From: Lutispora saccharofermentans
GTDB lineage: Bacteria > Bacillota > Clostridia > Lutisporales > Lutisporaceae
Assembly (NCBI RefSeq): GCF_024363565.1
Contig: NZ_JAJEKE010000002.1
Location: forward strand, 310,001 to 374,000
Length of the DNA: 64,000 bases
Direction of reading: 5' to 3'
A program made the position numbers and the translations under genes. The stretch's first letter is position 1. Each line of letters starts with the position of its first letter. The notes under the pieces are model-generated. The model had not been told where the DNA came from. It saw only the letters and a list, made by a program, of their open reading frames with translations, and ran no database searches. Of this stretch, positions 34,865-42,895 are shown piece after piece.

Positions 34865-35411
34865 AAATATTTATCTCCATTTCCTCCAGGATTTTTGCAA
34901 GCCTTTTCTTACCCCTGGCTATGCGCTTTCGGACATTTTCTTCGGATATGGACAGTATCTTTGCTATTTCCTTATCCGTATATCCATGGCTGTATTTAAG
35001 CTTTATTGCAGAGGAATAGTTTATCGGAAGCATTGCAATAGCCGCTGCAATTGAACTATTGCCAACCTCTTCAAAGCTTCTGTCCGCTCCGGCGGCCATC
35101 TCCTCCGCGCCGAATATGACTTCATCAAAGGGGATCGTATATTGCCTTCTCCGCTTCCTGTATATATCGATGGCGGTTCTTTCAACTATTATAACGATGA
35201 AGCCTTTGGTTTTGGGACACTTGATTTCATTTATTTTATCTAAATTTTCAATAATTTTTATAAATGCCTGATGGACTGCATCTTCTGCCAAATGCTCATC
35301 CTTTAATATGCTGTTTGCCACATAAAACATTGTTTGCCTGTAATTAATATATATTTGTTCAAATTTAGACTTATCATCAGAGCTTTCGATCATCGCCAAA
35401 TAGATTGACAA
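34857..35411 (-). CDS. ECF-type RNA polymerase sigma factor
   Basis: The 184-residue protein has sigma region 2 (FEQIYINYRQTMFYVANSIL, LAEDAVHQAFIKIIENL, TAIDIYRKRRRQY) and region 4 (AAAIAMLPINYSSAIKLKYS, GYTDKEIAKILSISEENVRK). TTG 35411 is the likely start (GAAGGTG seven bases upstream); an ATG six codons on is the alternative. It is expected to recognise the eight promoters P1-P8 downstream. Its own promoter looks like sigma-A, and an ECF-like site lies within its coding sequence. Confidence 0.9.
   Translation of the reverse strand: MSIYLAMIESSDDKSKFEQIYINYRQTMFYVANSILKDEHLAEDAVHQAFIKIIENLDKINEIKCPKTKGFIVIIVERTAIDIYRKRRRQYTIPFDEVIFGAEEMAAGADRSFEEVGNSSIAAAIAMLPINYSSAIKLKYSHGYTDKEIAKILSISEENVRKRIARGKKRLAKILEEMEINIYD
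35189..35225 (-). promoter_or_regulatory. ECF-promoter-like site inside the sigma gene
   Basis: On the minus strand AAGTGTCCCAAAAC is followed after a different spacer by GCTTCATCGTTATAATAG, interval 17. It falls in codons for KCPKTKGFIVIIVERT, a conserved sigma-2 stretch. It could start a transcript for the anti-sigma alone, giving negative feedback, or be chance. Confidence 0.45.
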
Positions 35412-35440
35412 TTAAGCACCTTCTATACCTATGATTTTCC

Positions 35441-35468
35441 ATATTATGAAAAGATATATAGCTGTCAA
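35441..35468 (-). promoter_or_regulatory. Probable sigma-A promoter of the sigma/anti-sigma operon
   Basis: Minus strand TTGACA (35463-35468), 16 bases, TAATAT (35441-35446), 30 bases before the TTG start. It has no resemblance to P1-P8. Confidence 0.65.
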
Positions 35469-35644
35469 TACAATTTTACCATATTTTGCTGATAAATTGC
35501 TTTTATTTGGCTATTAAAAACCCAAAAAAGTGGAATAATAAGCATAGCTACAAAAATAACAGCATGATTACAAAAAAAGAAGAAAAACAGTCCATAAAAA
35601 CGTCTAATAAAGCGGATATCTATAATAGCGTTTTTCTGAGCCAT

Positions 35645-35672
35645 TTTACAATTTTAAGGAAAGTGTTATTAT
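35645..35672 (+). promoter_or_regulatory. Possible promoter of the glycosyltransferase gene
   Basis: TTTACA (35645-35650), 16 bases, TATTAT (35667-35672), 40 bases upstream of the start. Confidence 0.45.
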
Positions 35673-35711
35673 ATAACTTGGTTTTGAAAGACTGAATACA
35701 GGGGGCATAAT

Positions 35712-36959
35712 ATGTTAAAGGATACATTGCATTTTGTATTTGTTGTGCTGCAGGTTCTTGCCGTAGTATACGGATTATATTATTTTTCAACTTCAATATA
35801 TGGCATAGTAGAGAAATTTAACAGAAAGCCTACGAGGAATTATCTGCCATTGAAGAGATTTGCCGTATTCATACCTGCTCACAATGAAGAGAGAGTAATA
35901 GGAAATATAGTGGAAAATCTGAAGCAGTTGAATTACCCGGCGGATGGCTATGATGTGTTTGTCATTGCCGATAATTGCACTGACGACACGGCGGATATTG
36001 CCGCAGCCGGGGGAGCCAATGTGCTGGTCAGGACAAATAATGAAAAAAGAGGCAAAGGCTTTGCTCTGCAGTGGGCTTTCAAAGAGATATTGTATAAAAA
36101 AGATTCGGATTATGATGCTGTAGTGATATTTGATGCGGATAATCTTGTATCCAAAAATTTCTTGAGGGAAATGAACAATAAGCTTTGTGAAGGTCATAAG
36201 GTACTTCAGGGCTATATCGACAGCAAGAATCCCGAGGATTCCTGGATTACTTGCAGCTATTCCATGGCTTTCTGGTCTTCCAACAGGCTCTTCCAATGTG
36301 CCAGGGAATACCTGGGCTTGAGCTGCCAGATAGGCGGCACGGGATTTTGTGTTGATGTAGATATATTGAAAAAGATAGGCTGGGAGGCAACCTGCCTGGT
36401 AGAAGATCTGGAATTCACCATGAAGCTCATGCTCAACGGAATAAGGGTCGGCTGGGCTCATGATGCCGTAGTATATGATGAGAAACCTCTTACGATGGCT
36501 CAGTCATGGAAGCAAAGGAGAAGATGGATGCAGGGCTTTGCGGATGTATGCTCCAGATACTTCATGAAGCTTTTGGTAAAGGCTGTGAAGGATAGAAGCT
36601 TTGCTTTACTCGATTGTGCCCTTTATACCCTTCAGCCGTATATGATAATAATGGGCGGTTTGATGTTTGCGGTACCATTTGTGAACGCTTATGTTTTTGA
36701 TAATGAGATGTTCATATTTACTGCCAGTGTCTTTCCCAACTTTTTCAAAGCCTTTGGGATGATACAGTTTCTGCTGATACCTGCAGGTCTCCTTATAGAC
36801 AAGAAGTTCAGCTACAAATTGTTCCTGTACTATCCGACTTATGTGCTGTACTGCCTGACATGGATTCCTATATCCATTCAGGGCGTGATCATGAAGAACA
36901 ACAAGGAATGGAGCCATACTCTCCATACGAGAACCGTGTCTATACATGAACTGGAATAA
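35712..36959 (+). CDS. Membrane glycosyltransferase, family 2
   Basis: A processive-type GT2 enzyme that would transfer sugar from a nucleotide donor to an envelope polymer or lipid. The 415 residues show an N-terminal membrane segment (about 7-27), the donor fold (FAVFIPAHNEERVIGNIVEN, VIADNCTDDT), the DxD in VIFDADNLVS, the acceptor aspartate in CLVEDLEFTMKLML, QRRRWMQGF (QxxRW) and three to four C-terminal membrane segments. AGGGGG precedes ATG 35712. Product unknown. Confidence 0.88.
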   Translation: MLKDTLHFVFVVLQVLAVVYGLYYFSTSIYGIVEKFNRKPTRNYLPLKRFAVFIPAHNEERVIGNIVENLKQLNYPADGYDVFVIADNCTDDTADIAAAGGANVLVRTNNEKRGKGFALQWAFKEILYKKDSDYDAVVIFDADNLVSKNFLREMNNKLCEGHKVLQGYIDSKNPEDSWITCSYSMAFWSSNRLFQCAREYLGLSCQIGGTGFCVDVDILKKIGWEATCLVEDLEFTMKLMLNGIRVGWAHDAVVYDEKPLTMAQSWKQRRRWMQGFADVCSRYFMKLLVKAVKDRSFALLDCALYTLQPYMIIMGGLMFAVPFVNAYVFDNEMFIFTASVFPNFFKAFGMIQFLLIPAGLLIDKKFSYKLFLYYPTYVLYCLTWIPISIQGVIMKNNKEWSHTLHTRTVSIHELE

Positions 36960-36997
36960 AAGCATAAGTGATGATATTAAGTGATGATATAAAGAAG

Positions 36998-37026
36998 AGC
37001 AGCATTAGCGAATAATGCTGCTTTTT
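36998..37026 (+). terminator. Terminator after the glycosyltransferase gene
   Basis: AGCAGCATTA (36998-37007) pairs with TAATGCTGCT (37013-37022), followed by TTTTT. Confidence 0.85.
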
Positions 37027-37052
37027 GTTATATCATTATTGCTCAACAGAGT

Positions 37053-37080
37053 TTGAAATAATTGAATCTTGTGATAAAAT
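37053..37080 (+). promoter_or_regulatory. Probable promoter of the MocR-type gene
   Basis: TTGAAA (37053-37058), 16 bases, TAAAAT (37075-37080), 32 bases before the ATG. Confidence 0.5.
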
Positions 37081-37112
37081 TGTATCGATACAAGCTTAGA
37101 AAGGGTAATAAT

Positions 37113-38534
37113 ATGTCATTGGATTTGAGAATAGATAAAAACAAGGATGAAGCTGCATATTTTCAGATTTATGAGCAGATACGAGCGCTTATAATAAGGG
37201 ATGCCCTAGAGGGCAACAGCAAGCTGCCTTCAATAAGGGCGCTGTCCAAGGCTCTGGAGGTGAATTCCATTACGGTTATAAATGCTTATAATATGCTGGA
37301 GAAGGAGAGGCTGGTCTATAAAAAGGAGGGCAGCGGGACTTTTGTGATACCAAAAGGAGAGGATTTGCTGTTAAGTGCCGAGCCGGCCATGTATTTTGAA
37401 CCCGGCGAGCTTGATATGGAGCTTGAATATGATGAGGAATACATAGATTTTTCCATATCGTCTCCGGACCCCAAATTGTTTTCCATAAAGGATTTTCGCC
37501 GGGTGATGAATGAGGTCCTGGAAGAGGACGGGGCCAAAGCATTCATGTATCAAAAGAGCATGGGGTATACACCATTAAGGGATGCTCTCGCGGGTTATGC
37601 CAAAGGATACGGCATCAACTGCAGCCCCGATGATGTTTATGTGGTATCCGGAGCCCAGCAAGGTATAGATATCATTTCCAAGGCTTTGGTCAGAAGCGGA
37701 GATTGTGTCTTTGTAGAGTCCCCGACCTACAGCGGTGCCCTGGCAGCTTTCAAATCAAGGGGGGCAAAGCTGGTGGAGGTGCCGATCAGCGAGGACGGTC
37801 CCGGCATAAAGGAGCTGGAAAGGCTCGTTAAGCTGTTTAAGCCTGTTTTGTTCTACACTATGCCTAATTTCCACAATCCGACGGGCAGCATATATTCGGA
37901 GAGGAAGAAGAGGTATATGCTGCTTTTGGCCCGGAAGCATGACTTCAGAATACTGGAGGATGATTACTCCGGAGATTTGAACTATACGGATTCCAGGCTT
38001 TTGCCCGTAAAGGCTTATGACAGCAATGAGCGGGTCATTTATCTGAAAAGCTTCTCTAAAATTTTCATGCCCGGTTTCCGCCTGGCATATATGATAGTGC
38101 CTGAGGACATCAGAAAGAAGGCCGCCGATGCCAAAATAGCCTCTGATATTTCTACTTCAGGCCTGATGCAGAGGATATTATGCAAATATATCGAAAAGGG
38201 TATATTGGATAAACATATTTCATATTTAAGAAAAGAATTTAGCGTAAGGTACCTGGAAATGGTAAGAGCAATAAAAAAGTGCATGAGGGGGGTCAGCTTC
38301 TTTGAGCCTAAGGGGGGCTTGAACCTATGGATAAAGCTTCCCGAAGCGATCAATTCACAAGAGCTTTACGAAAGATGCAAAGAAAAAAAGGTGATTTTTT
38401 CACCGGGCACATTTTATTATAACGACGGCAGGGGACAGGACCATATCAGAATGAGCTTTGCAGCTTCAGATATCGACAGGATATGGGAGGGCATATCTAT
38501 TATAAGCATGGAAGCAGAAAAGATGAGGAGTTGA
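37113..38534 (+). CDS. MocR/PdxR-type regulator: GntR domain fused to aminotransferase fold
   Basis: ATG 37113 follows AAAGGG; a longer reading lacks a ribosome site. The 473 residues combine an N-terminal GntR winged helix (PSIRALSKALEVNSITVINA, KKEGSGTFVIP) with a class-I aminotransferase domain: NFHNPTGS, LEDDYSGDLNY and the PLP lysine in YLKSFSKIFMPGFRLAY. Such proteins sense an amino acid or pyridoxal phosphate through the aminotransferase fold. The target is not evident. Confidence 0.9.
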   Translation: MSLDLRIDKNKDEAAYFQIYEQIRALIIRDALEGNSKLPSIRALSKALEVNSITVINAYNMLEKERLVYKKEGSGTFVIPKGEDLLLSAEPAMYFEPGELDMELEYDEEYIDFSISSPDPKLFSIKDFRRVMNEVLEEDGAKAFMYQKSMGYTPLRDALAGYAKGYGINCSPDDVYVVSGAQQGIDIISKALVRSGDCVFVESPTYSGALAAFKSRGAKLVEVPISEDGPGIKELERLVKLFKPVLFYTMPNFHNPTGSIYSERKKRYMLLLARKHDFRILEDDYSGDLNYTDSRLLPVKAYDSNERVIYLKSFSKIFMPGFRLAYMIVPEDIRKKAADAKIASDISTSGLMQRILCKYIEKGILDKHISYLRKEFSVRYLEMVRAIKKCMRGVSFFEPKGGLNLWIKLPEAINSQELYERCKEKKVIFSPGTFYYNDGRGQDHIRMSFAASDIDRIWEGISIISMEAEKMRS

Positions 38535-38542
38535 TGCTTTCT

Positions 38543-38576
38543 ATTGTTAACCAAAATAAAAATGAGAGTTGACAAA
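38543..38576 (+). promoter_or_regulatory. BirA-type biotin operator of bioY
   Basis: ATTGTTAACC (38543-38552), 14 bases, AGTTGACAAA (38567-38576): the left half is consensus for the Firmicute BirA box and the right half is near it. The right half covers the -35 below. A further perfect half-site GGTTAACAAT lies at 38972-38981, just before the bioY start. Confidence 0.7.
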
Positions 38577-38597
38577 TCTAAACTAAAGTCGTATTCT
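38569..38597 (+). promoter_or_regulatory. Promoter overlapped by the BirA operator
   Basis: TTGACA (38569-38574), 17 bases, TATTCT (38592-38597). Occupation of the operator would block it when biotin is plentiful. Confidence 0.65.
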
Positions 38598-38640
38598 CAT
38601 AATGTAAACTTGATTCCACTGCAAAAACACTAATTAAGCT

Positions 38641-38684
38641 TGCCCCAGGGCATCTTATCTTGCTTCTGCGGAGCAATTCACCTT
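38641..38684 (-). repeat. Repeat B, copy 2
   Basis: On the minus strand it runs from AAGGTGAATTGCTCC to GCCCTGGGGCA. Here it stands alone, three bases left of repeat C. Confidence 0.7.
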
Positions 38685-38686
38685 AA

Positions 38687-38920
38687 GTTGTACTGACTGA
38701 TAAAAGAATGCGTTGTGAAGGGGCTTAGAGTTTGTTAGCGAAGTATAGGAAAAGTTGCGTCAACTGTTTGAGCCTATATGCTGTTAAATCAGAAAACTTA
38801 ATAACTTACTTGAGTTTTAACAGTAATGACAAACACTACATGCGAGTTTTGACGCAACCCTATACAAGCTTACAAAGTCTTAGTCCCGAAGCTTTCGCAA
38901 TCGTTATCAGTTAGCACAAC
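38687..38920. repeat. Repeat C, copy with an extra internal palindrome
   Basis: The ends are GTTGTACTGACTGATAA (38687-38703) and TTATCAGTTAGCACAAC (38904-38920). Compared with 7281-7546 it lacks repeat A but has about 95 extra bases bounded by TTGCGTCAA and TTGACGCAA, containing GCTGTTAAA facing TTTAACAG, so one palindrome lies within another. Confidence 0.7.
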
Positions 38921-38997
38921 AGACCTGCTAAAAATGAGTTATCGCAGTAAAATCAAATCTTAAAATGGAACGGTTAACAATAGAAAGGATGGTCAAT

Positions 38998-39555
38998 TTG
39001 AAATTTACAACAAAAGAAATCACTCTGGTATCCCTCTTTGTTGCTCTTATCACGATAGGCTCCAAGATCACAATACCATCGCCCATAGTGCCCTTTACCA
39101 TGCAGTGGATGTTCGTTGCATTATCCGGCCTGCTGCTGGGGTCCAGGCTCGGCAGCATCAGCGTAGCCGTATATGTTATTTTAGGGCTTATAGGATTGCC
39201 TGTTTTCACAAAAGGAGGAGGTATAGGATATATATTGTCCCCAACCTTTGGATATCTGGTAGGCTTCACAGCTGCTGCCTATATTATTGGAAAAGCCGCT
39301 GAAAAGATGAAAGGCGATATGAGCTTTATAAAGGTTCTAGGAGTTATGTCTTTGAGCTTGCTGCTGGTATATGCCATAGGTGTCACCTATATGTACCTTA
39401 TAGTCAATGTTTACCTTGGCAGGTCCATACCGCTGGCAAAGGCCGTCTGGACAGGTGCATTGATCTTCATGCCGACCGACATGCTTTCGGCTGCCCTGTC
39501 ATCTTTGCTTGGAGTGAGGATAGCCCGCCAGATCAAAACGATTATACAGAATTAA
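38998..39555 (+). CDS. bioY: BioY, substrate-binding subunit of a biotin ECF transporter
   Basis: The TTG at 38998 is preferred: it gives the usual BioY start (KFTTKEITLVSLFVALITIG) and has AAAGGAT seven bases upstream. The 185 residues form about six membrane segments with GLIGLPVFTKGGGIGYILSP and TFGYLVGF, the family signature near the biotin pocket. It needs the shared EcfT/EcfA module encoded elsewhere. The BirA operator upstream fits biotin control. Confidence 0.93.
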   Translation: MKFTTKEITLVSLFVALITIGSKITIPSPIVPFTMQWMFVALSGLLLGSRLGSISVAVYVILGLIGLPVFTKGGGIGYILSPTFGYLVGFTAAAYIIGKAAEKMKGDMSFIKVLGVMSLSLLLVYAIGVTYMYLIVNVYLGRSIPLAKAVWTGALIFMPTDMLSAALSSLLGVRIARQIKTIIQN

Positions 39556-39769
39556 TCTCTTAACATTTTTTAAGAACTCAACAAAAATGCCTTGATATGT
39601 ATAGCGTGCTTGCATTATATTGCAATAAAGAGAGCAACAATTATGCCATTTATCATTAGAAGCGCAACAAACAATATTTGTCATGATATCAGTCCTAATC
39701 AAAGTTGGTAGTTTTATAAATCAAAGTATAGAATTGATATATATTGTATTTAGAAGGGGGTTAACTTCC

Positions 39770-40759
39770 TTGAAGATAGGCATCCCAAGAGCGCTATTAT
39801 ATTATTATTATCACCCTTTATGGAAAACATTTTTTGAAAAACTGGGTTTTGAGGTAGTTACATCAGGGAAGACCACTAAAGAGCTTATCGATAGGGGAAT
39901 CAAGGCCTCGGTGCCTGAAATATGCGTTCCCATCAAGATATTCAACGGTCATGTTCTGGAGCTTCTGGATGCAGGGGTAGACTATCTTTTTGTGCCCAGG
40001 ATGATGAACATAAGGAAGGGTGAATTTTTTTGCCCTAAATTCATGGGGCTTCCCGACATGGTCAGATATAGCTTGCCGGGGGCTCAGGACAGGATTCTCT
40101 TTCCCAAGATTGCGTCATCGTCCGATGATATTTCGGATGTCCATATATACTCGGAGATGGGAGAAGCTCTGGGCGTATCACACAAGCAGATAAAGGATGC
40201 TCTTCTGGATGGGCAAAAATCCTGGGAAGAGTTCAGAAGGATATCCCAAAAAGGCTATACTGCTTTGGAGGCTTTGGATTATGTTGAGACGGGGAAGAAG
40301 TCTGATAAGCCTATGGAAGCCTATAAGGTCACGATAGGGCTTATGGGCTATGTATATGATGTGTATGATGAATTTGTAAGCATGGGAATAGTAGACAGGC
40401 TGAGAGAAATGAATGTCAGGGTCATAACCTTTGAGATGATGGACGAAGAATTGCTGGACAAAGAATTGACGGATATGAAGAAAAGGCTTTTTTGGACATT
40501 TTCCAACAAGCTCCTTGCATCTGGCTATAGATTTCTTAAGGATGATGATATAGACGGCATCATCCATGTCACAGCCTTCGGCTGCGGGCCGGACTCATTG
40601 ATAGGGAAGCTTATGGAGCTGGATTCCAGTGAATACGGCAAGCCCTTCATGACCATCAGAGTGGATGAGCATACAGGAGAGAATCACCTTCAAACACGAA
40701 TTGAGGCGTTTATAGATATGATCTACAGAAAAAAGTTAAAGGCTAAGAAGGAGGCATAA
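39770..40759 (+). CDS. Acyl-CoA dehydratase activase-related protein (DUF2229-type), 329 aa
   Basis: A TTG at 39770 behind GAAGGGGG gives the family N-terminus KIGIPRALLYYYYHPLWKTF. Conserved points are ASVPEICVPIKIFNGH, FVPRMMNIRKGEFFCPKFMG and HVTAFGCGPDSLIG, with cysteines positioned for an iron-sulfur cluster as in 2-hydroxyglutaryl-CoA dehydratase-like subunits. In many Clostridia this domain is fused to the activase below. It is first in a three-gene operon. Confidence 0.85.
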   Translation: MKIGIPRALLYYYYHPLWKTFFEKLGFEVVTSGKTTKELIDRGIKASVPEICVPIKIFNGHVLELLDAGVDYLFVPRMMNIRKGEFFCPKFMGLPDMVRYSLPGAQDRILFPKIASSSDDISDVHIYSEMGEALGVSHKQIKDALLDGQKSWEEFRRISQKGYTALEALDYVETGKKSDKPMEAYKVTIGLMGYVYDVYDEFVSMGIVDRLREMNVRVITFEMMDEELLDKELTDMKKRLFWTFSNKLLASGYRFLKDDDIDGIIHVTAFGCGPDSLIGKLMELDSSEYGKPFMTIRVDEHTGENHLQTRIEAFIDMIYRKKLKAKKEA

Positions 40760-40762
40760 ACC

Positions 40763-41854
40763 ATGAAAGTTGCGTTTCCCTACATGGGAACCACAGTGAT
40801 CTATAAAAAACTTTTAGAGCTTTTAGGACATGATGTCATTGAGCCTCCTGAGCCTACTCAGAGAACCATTGATCTGGGTGTAAAATACAGCCCGGAGTTT
40901 GCCTGCTTTCCTCTCAAGGTTGTCCTTGGGAGCTATATAGAAGCCGTTGAGCTGGGAGCCGAAACCCTGGTCACATCCGGGGGACATGGGCCTTGCAGAG
41001 CCGGTTTCTACGGAGAGACCCACAAGAAGATATTAAAAAATCTGAACTACGATGTGGATATAATAATATTTGATGATTACAAAAGGGATGTTTGGGGAAC
41101 AATTAAAAAGGTGTTCAAGATAAAAAACGGCAAATCATGGCTGTATCTGTGGCGAGCCATTAAAACAGTGTATTCCATGGCTAAAGCCCTGGATGATATA
41201 GAGAAAAGAATTGAGAGAATGAGAGCCTATGAAGTGAGCAAAGGCGAGTGCACCAAAGCATGGGGAACCATAAAAAAATGGTTCGATGAGGTTAAGAATG
41301 TTGAAGACGTGCACAAGGCTGAGGCGGAAAGCAATAAGCTTTTGGACGGCATAAAGCTTATTGAGGTTTCCGAGGCTGATAGGATCAGGATAGGTATAGT
41401 AGGCGAAATTTATGTTGTAATGGAGCAATCCATCAATTTGAGGATAGAAGAGATGCTGGGAAACCTCGGCGCAGAAGTGGAGAGATCCCAATATCTTTCT
41501 CAGTGGATAGATTTCAATCTGATACCGGGGGCTTCGGCCAAAGCCCATGAGCTGGAAATTTTGAAAAAGGGTGAAAAATATATACAGGAGATCATAGGCG
41601 GCCATGCAAAACAAACCGTGGGCCATATTGTAGATTATGCCGAAAGAGGCTTTGACGGGGTAGTCCACCTTATGCCTTTTGCTTGCTTGCCGGAGCTTAT
41701 AAGCCAGAGCATAATACCGGCCATCAGCAAAGAGCATAATATTCCGGTCATAACCTTGTCTATCGATGAACAAACCGGGGCTGCCAATACCTTGACCAGG
41801 CTGGAAGCCTTTATGGATCTTATAAGAAATTTTAAAAGGACAAAAATTGCATGA
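40763..41854 (+). CDS. Second acyl-CoA dehydratase-like (CoA-protein activase) subunit, 363 aa
   Basis: Three bases after the preceding gene. It has the partner pattern: KVAFPYMGTTVIYKKLLELL, YSPEFACFPLKVVLGSYIEA, TSGGHGPCRAGFYGETH, HLMPFACLPELISQSI and SIDEQTGAANTLTRLEAFMD. The repeated Cys-Phe/Gly motifs suggest a shared iron-sulfur cluster with its neighbour. The middle (about 130-200) is helical and basic. Confidence 0.85.
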   Translation: MKVAFPYMGTTVIYKKLLELLGHDVIEPPEPTQRTIDLGVKYSPEFACFPLKVVLGSYIEAVELGAETLVTSGGHGPCRAGFYGETHKKILKNLNYDVDIIIFDDYKRDVWGTIKKVFKIKNGKSWLYLWRAIKTVYSMAKALDDIEKRIERMRAYEVSKGECTKAWGTIKKWFDEVKNVEDVHKAEAESNKLLDGIKLIEVSEADRIRIGIVGEIYVVMEQSINLRIEEMLGNLGAEVERSQYLSQWIDFNLIPGASAKAHELEILKKGEKYIQEIIGGHAKQTVGHIVDYAERGFDGVVHLMPFACLPELISQSIIPAISKEHNIPVITLSIDEQTGAANTLTRLEAFMDLIRNFKRTKIA

Positions 41855-41866
41855 TGGAGGAAGCAT

Positions 41867-42832
41867 ATGGAGAGAGTGTTCGTAGGTATTGACGTAGGTT
41901 CCGTCAGTACCAATGTAGTTGCTTTGGATGTAGAGGGGAATATTGTCTCGGTTCAGTATCTGAGGACCAATGGGCAGCCCATAGAAGCTGCAAGATGCGG
42001 TTTAAGGAATTTAAATAATGAATTCAATAAAGAGATCGAAGTCCTGGGAATGGGGACCACGGGCAGCGGCAGGCAGCTTACCGGAATAATGGTGGGCGCC
42101 GATGTGATAAAAAATGAAATAACTGCTCATGCGACTGCAACCATAACGCTTGTTCCGGAAACCAGAACCATATTTGAAATAGGGGGACAAGATTCCAAGA
42201 TAATATTTCTAAGGGACGGAATGGTCACCGATTTTGCGATGAATACTGTATGTGCGGCAGGTACAGGCTCCTTTTTAGAGCATCAGTCGGAGAGGCTTGG
42301 AATTCCCATTGAGGATTTCGGGGATTTGGCTTTGACGGCCCAAAAAAATGTGCGAATCGCAGGACGCTGCACAGTATTTGCGGAATCGGATATGATAGCA
42401 AAGCAGCAGTATGGTTTTTCTAAAGCAGAAATAATCAATGGGCTATGCGAAGCCCTGGTGAGAAACTATATCAATAATCTAGGCAGAGGCAAAAAATTAG
42501 AGCCGCCCTATGTCTTTCAAGGCGGAGTGGCCGCCAACAAAGGTATAGTCGCTGCCTTTGAAAGAGAGCTTGGCCATGAGGTCATCGTGCCGCCAAACTT
42601 CAATGTCATGGGAGCTGTAGGGGCGGCGATTTTGGCCAAGGAGCACGTTGAAAGGTCCGGTAAGGGCACAAGCTTCAGAGGCTTTGAATGTGCAGATCTG
42701 GAATTTACCCCCACCAGCTTTATATGCGGCGGCTGCGATAATTCCTGCGAGGTAATAAAGGTCCAGATGGCCGGAAGGACCATGGCGATGTGGGGAGACC
42801 GCTGCGGCAAATGGACAAATTCAGTAGTGTAA
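41867..42832 (+). CDS. Acyl-CoA dehydratase activase (HgdC/BadF/BcrA ATPase family)
   Basis: This ASKHA-fold ATPase would drive one electron into its partner dehydratase-like proteins. The 321 residues show FVGIDVGSVSTNVVALD, IGGQDSKIIFL, the cluster cysteines in MNTVCAAGTGSFLEHQ and RIAGRCTVFAESDMIAKQ, and GGVAANKG. An extra C-terminal segment has FICGGCDNSCEV and WGDRCGKW, five more cysteines. GGAGG precedes ATG 41867. Third gene of the operon. Confidence 0.92.
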   Translation: MERVFVGIDVGSVSTNVVALDVEGNIVSVQYLRTNGQPIEAARCGLRNLNNEFNKEIEVLGMGTTGSGRQLTGIMVGADVIKNEITAHATATITLVPETRTIFEIGGQDSKIIFLRDGMVTDFAMNTVCAAGTGSFLEHQSERLGIPIEDFGDLALTAQKNVRIAGRCTVFAESDMIAKQQYGFSKAEIINGLCEALVRNYINNLGRGKKLEPPYVFQGGVAANKGIVAAFERELGHEVIVPPNFNVMGAVGAAILAKEHVERSGKGTSFRGFECADLEFTPTSFICGGCDNSCEVIKVQMAGRTMAMWGDRCGKWTNSVV

Positions 42833-42895
42833 AATAACATATTGTATGCATATATTAAGCCCTTCCATAATAACTTATATAAGAGATAGAGTTAG

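Larger units (their letters stand above)
35412..35711. other. Divergent intergenic region between sigma factor and glycosyltransferase
   Basis: Apart from the two promoters listed it is AT-rich sequence without a convincing gene. Confidence 0.6.
38535..38997. other. bioY upstream region with inserted repeats
   Basis: It contains the BirA operator and promoter at the left, then repeat B, then repeat C, so the leader between promoter and bioY is about 400 bases. No gene is seen. Confidence 0.7.

Noticed and set aside
35486..35695. Plus-strand frame of 69 codons between the sigma gene and the glycosyltransferase
   Set aside because: No ribosome site, low-complexity Lys/Asn content, and it overlaps the probable glycosyltransferase promoter.
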